Below, in pieces: positions 5,101-6,899 of a stretch of DNA of 6,899 nt (position 1 is the stretch's first letter; every line of letters begins with the position of its first letter). Where the stretch lies: positions 1 through 6,899 of the forward strand of contig CALBTC010000012.1 in the NCBI GenBank assembly GCA_937967805.1, read 5' to 3'. The stretch comes from an uncultured Anaerolineaceae bacterium (GTDB lineage Bacteria > Chloroflexota > Anaerolineae > Promineifilales > Promineifilaceae). The notes under the pieces are model-generated. The model saw nothing but the letters and a program-made list of their open reading frames with translations, ran no database searches and was not told the origin of the DNA. A program made the translations under genes and the position numbers.

Positions 5101-6899
5101 CTAAGAAAGCGCGGCTACAGAAAGCTGGCCTGCTAACGCCTCTGGCGTATTGACCGGCTGTTGGCAGACAAAACGGCGGCAAACGTAGGCGGTGGCTTTG
5201 CCATCCAGCCGCTTGCGGTCGGCCAGGAGCGGCACGCCGCTGGTGCTGTCGCCGGAGGCCACTACCAAATTGGGCCGGAAGTTAAGGAAGACGGTGTCAA
5301 TGAGCGCCTCGGTATCGGCAAGGCCATGGTCGCCAATGATGGCCACTTCTTGCGGCTCGCTGGTGATGAAAACGGCCGCACACAGCCAATGGGCAAACGC
5401 ATTTGGATACTGCACCATCGCACCGTAAAGGGAGGAGACGGCCGTTTCTGCCACGTCCCAATAGTGCATGTTTCCTGTGTACAAGCTCAGCTTCAGCAGT
5501 ACATGGGCCGCCATGGCGTTGGCGCTAGGCACGGCATTATCCTGTAAATCTTTCGGCCGATGGATCAATTCCTCATGGTCATCGGACGTATCAAAAAAGC
5601 CGCCGTTTTCGGCATCGTGGAAATGGGCCAGCATCTTTGCCGCCAGATCATTGGCCCAGGTAAACCACTGCTCATTGAAGGTGTTTTGGTAGAGCGCCAG
5701 CAGACCATCGGCCAGGTAGGCGTAATCCTCCAGGTAACCATTGTACTTTGCTTCTGCGCCCGCTTTCCAGGTGCGTAAGAGACGGCCGTCCTCAGTGCGC
5801 ATCGTTTTGTGAAGGAATTGGGCGTTGCGTACGGCCGTTTCCGTATAATCCGGCCGTTCCAAAACGCGCCCCGCCTCGGCAAAGGCGGCCAGCATTAGGC
5901 CGTTCCAGGCGGTCAGCACCTTATCATCCAAACCAGGCCAGACACGTTTGGCGCGAACATCATAAAGCTTTTGCCTGGCTGCGGCCAGCCGTTCCTGCGC
6001 CTTTTCTTCAGACATTTTCGTGGCCCAAGCAACCTCATCCAACTCCTTTTTAATGTTGAGGATATTGGTTCCTTCCCAGTTGCCCTGTTCGGTCACATCG
6101 TAATATAGCTTGAACAATTCGGCATCTTCACCCAGATGCTCATCAATTTCGGCGGCAGACCAAACGTAAAATTTGCCTTCCTCGCCTTCACTGTCGGCGT
6201 CGTAACTGCTGTAGAAACCACCGTCTTCGTGGCGCAGTTCACGCATTACAAAATCCAGCGTCTCCTCAACAATGCGGCGATAAAGCGGCTCCTGCGTCAC
6301 CTGGTAGGCATGTAGATAAGCGCGGGCCAGCAGGGCATTGTCGTACAGCATCTTTTCAAAGTGGGGCACCAGCCAGTTCACGTCGGTCGAATAGCGGGCA
6401 AAACCGCCGCCCAGCTGATCGTACATGCCGCCGTAGGCCATCTTTTTGAGCGTGGTTTCGGCCATGTGCAGGGCGCGGCTATCGTTGTGCAGCACAAAAC
6501 TTTGCAGCAAATATTCCAGCGTCATAGACGGGGGAAATTTGGGCGCGCCGCCAAATCCGCCGCGCTCATGATCAAACGTTTGCGCCAGGGCAGCGGTGGC
6601 TTTGGTAAACATGCCGGGGCTCAACACATTTTCCTGGCCGGTGAGGACGGCCGTTCGCTGCAAATGTTTCGTGATGTCTCCGGCGCTGTCAACAACCTCC
6701 TCGCGCTTGTTCTCCCAGGCGTTGACGATGCCCTGCATGAGCTGGATGAAGCTGGGCATGCCGTGGCGCGGTGAGGGCGGGAAGTAGGTGCCGCCGTAAA
6801 ACGGCCGTCCCTCCGGCGTAAGAAAAACGGTCATGGGCCAGCCGCCCTGCCCGGTCATGGCCACCACCGCCTGCATATAAATGGCGTCCAGGTCAGGCC
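5101..6899 (-). CDS. DUF255 thioredoxin-domain protein, YyaL/SPATA20 family (5' end outside window)
   Basis: The reading frame stays open to the window edge, giving 598 visible residues; the ATG at 6876 is internal to the conserved text PDLDAIYMQAVVAMTGQGGWPMTVFLTP, so the true start lies outside. The family has an N-terminal thioredoxin-like domain (DUF255) whose Cys-x-x-Cys region is not visible here, followed by a six-hairpin (alpha/alpha) domain. That second part is visible: GMYDQLGGGFARYSTDVNW and PHFEKMLYDNALLARAY (about 6310-6435), GGFYSSYDADSEGEEGKFYVW (about 6155-6225), DDKVLTAWNGLMLAAFAEAG (about 5865-5930), GYLEDYAYLADGLLALY, and RPKDLQDNAVPSANA. The C-terminus has a CRRFVCQQP Cys pair. 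Function is not established in bacteria; a thioredoxin-linked or carbohydrate-related role has been suggested from fold alone. It heads the visible part of an operon with the 68-residue and DUF488 genes and contains five of the ten ACGGCCGT sites. Confidence 0.93.
   Translation of the reverse strand, partial: PDLDAIYMQAVVAMTGQGGWPMTVFLTPEGRPFYGGTYFPPSPRHGMPSFIQLMQGIVNAWENKREEVVDSAGDITKHLQRTAVLTGQENVLSPGMFTKATAALAQTFDHERGGFGGAPKFPPSMTLEYLLQSFVLHNDSRALHMAETTLKKMAYGGMYDQLGGGFARYSTDVNWLVPHFEKMLYDNALLARAYLHAYQVTQEPLYRRIVEETLDFVMRELRHEDGGFYSSYDADSEGEEGKFYVWSAAEIDEHLGEDAELFKLYYDVTEQGNWEGTNILNIKKELDEVAWATKMSEEKAQERLAAARQKLYDVRAKRVWPGLDDKVLTAWNGLMLAAFAEAGRVLERPDYTETAVRNAQFLHKTMRTEDGRLLRTWKAGAEAKYNGYLEDYAYLADGLLALYQNTFNEQWFTWANDLAAKMLAHFHDAENGGFFDTSDDHEELIHRPKDLQDNAVPSANAMAAHVLLKLSLYTGNMHYWDVAETAVSSLYGAMVQYPNAFAHWLCAAVFITSEPQEVAIIGDHGLADTEALIDTVFLNFRPNLVVASGDSTSGVPLLADRKRLDGKATAYVCRRFVCQQPVNTPEALAGQLSVAALS

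Larger units (their letters stand above)
474..6808. repeat. dispersed over-represented palindrome ACGGCCGT (HIP1-like)
   Basis: Exact ACGGCCGT starts at 474, 859, 1037, 1866, 2685, 5438, 5782, 5831, 6647 and 6801. Core CGGCCG without the full octamer starts at 3086, 3921, 4139, 4944, 5373, 5554 and 5851. At about 55% GC roughly 0.15 octamers would be expected in this length. All sites are in coding sequence and use all three codon phases: Thr-Ala-Val (1037, 5438, 5831, 6647), Gly-Arg (859, 1866, 2685, 5782) and Arg-Pro (474, 6801). That argues against a protein-level cause. Confidence 0.8.

Noticed and set aside
6874..6876. ATG at 6876 as the start of the DUF255 gene
   Set aside because: The frame continues upstream with PDLDAIY, conserved in the family, so this Met is internal and the gene is cut by the window edge.
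1..6899. Mobile element, CRISPR array, tRNA or rRNA
   Set aside because: No transposase, integrase, regularly spaced repeats, tRNA cloverleaf or rRNA sequence was seen on either strand; the only inverted repeats are the short palindromes described.

Overview
The window looks like an ordinary chromosomal stretch of a moderately GC-rich bacterium. Genes are densely packed (about 90% coding), most have clear Shine-Dalgarno sequences, and there is no phage, IS, plasmid, CRISPR or RNA gene. The gene mix (PrpE-type acyl-CoA synthetase, a complete-looking DUF255/YyaL gene running off the edge, YeaO-type DUF488, PspC, a sugar-nucleotide epimerase) and an over-represented ACGGCCGT palindrome suggest an environmental Chloroflexota (Anaerolineae-like) bacterium. 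That assignment is inference from general familiarity; no marker gene here proves it.

Layout. Positions 1-88 are non-coding, with a small AT-rich tandem repeat. Three genes on the minus strand follow, in transcription order: an extended-SDR UDP-sugar epimerase/dehydratase (2252 to 1293), a classical SDR oxidoreductase (1236 to 418, 56 nt downstream, probably co-transcribed), and a 62-residue PspC-domain membrane protein (277 to 89) that seems to have its own promoter with a palindromic operator-like site at its start. A 236-nt divergent intergenic region (2253-2488) separates this block from a plus-strand propionyl-CoA synthetase gene (2489-4402), which stands without other propionate genes. 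On the far side, convergent to it, lies a second minus-strand operon: a DUF255 thioredoxin/six-hairpin protein (6899 to 5101, 5' end outside the window), then 18 nt later a GTG-started 68-residue protein of unknown function, then a DUF488 protein (4825 to 4460).

Two signals go beyond the genes. (1) The 8-bp palindrome ACGGCCGT occurs 10 times in 6.9 kb, against roughly 0.15 expected at this composition. It falls in all three codon phases and in four of the seven genes, so it is kept at the DNA level, much like the cyanobacterial HIP1 palindrome. (2) The 11-bp palindrome GTGACTGTCAC occurs three times, always near a gene boundary: once over the predicted pspC transcription start, and twice as a 15-bp perfect inverted repeat between the 68-residue gene and the DUF488 gene, where it shapes the predicted C-terminus of one and the start choice of the other. 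I see no new multi-gene system. The unusual material is these two short-palindrome families and the small unknown protein.
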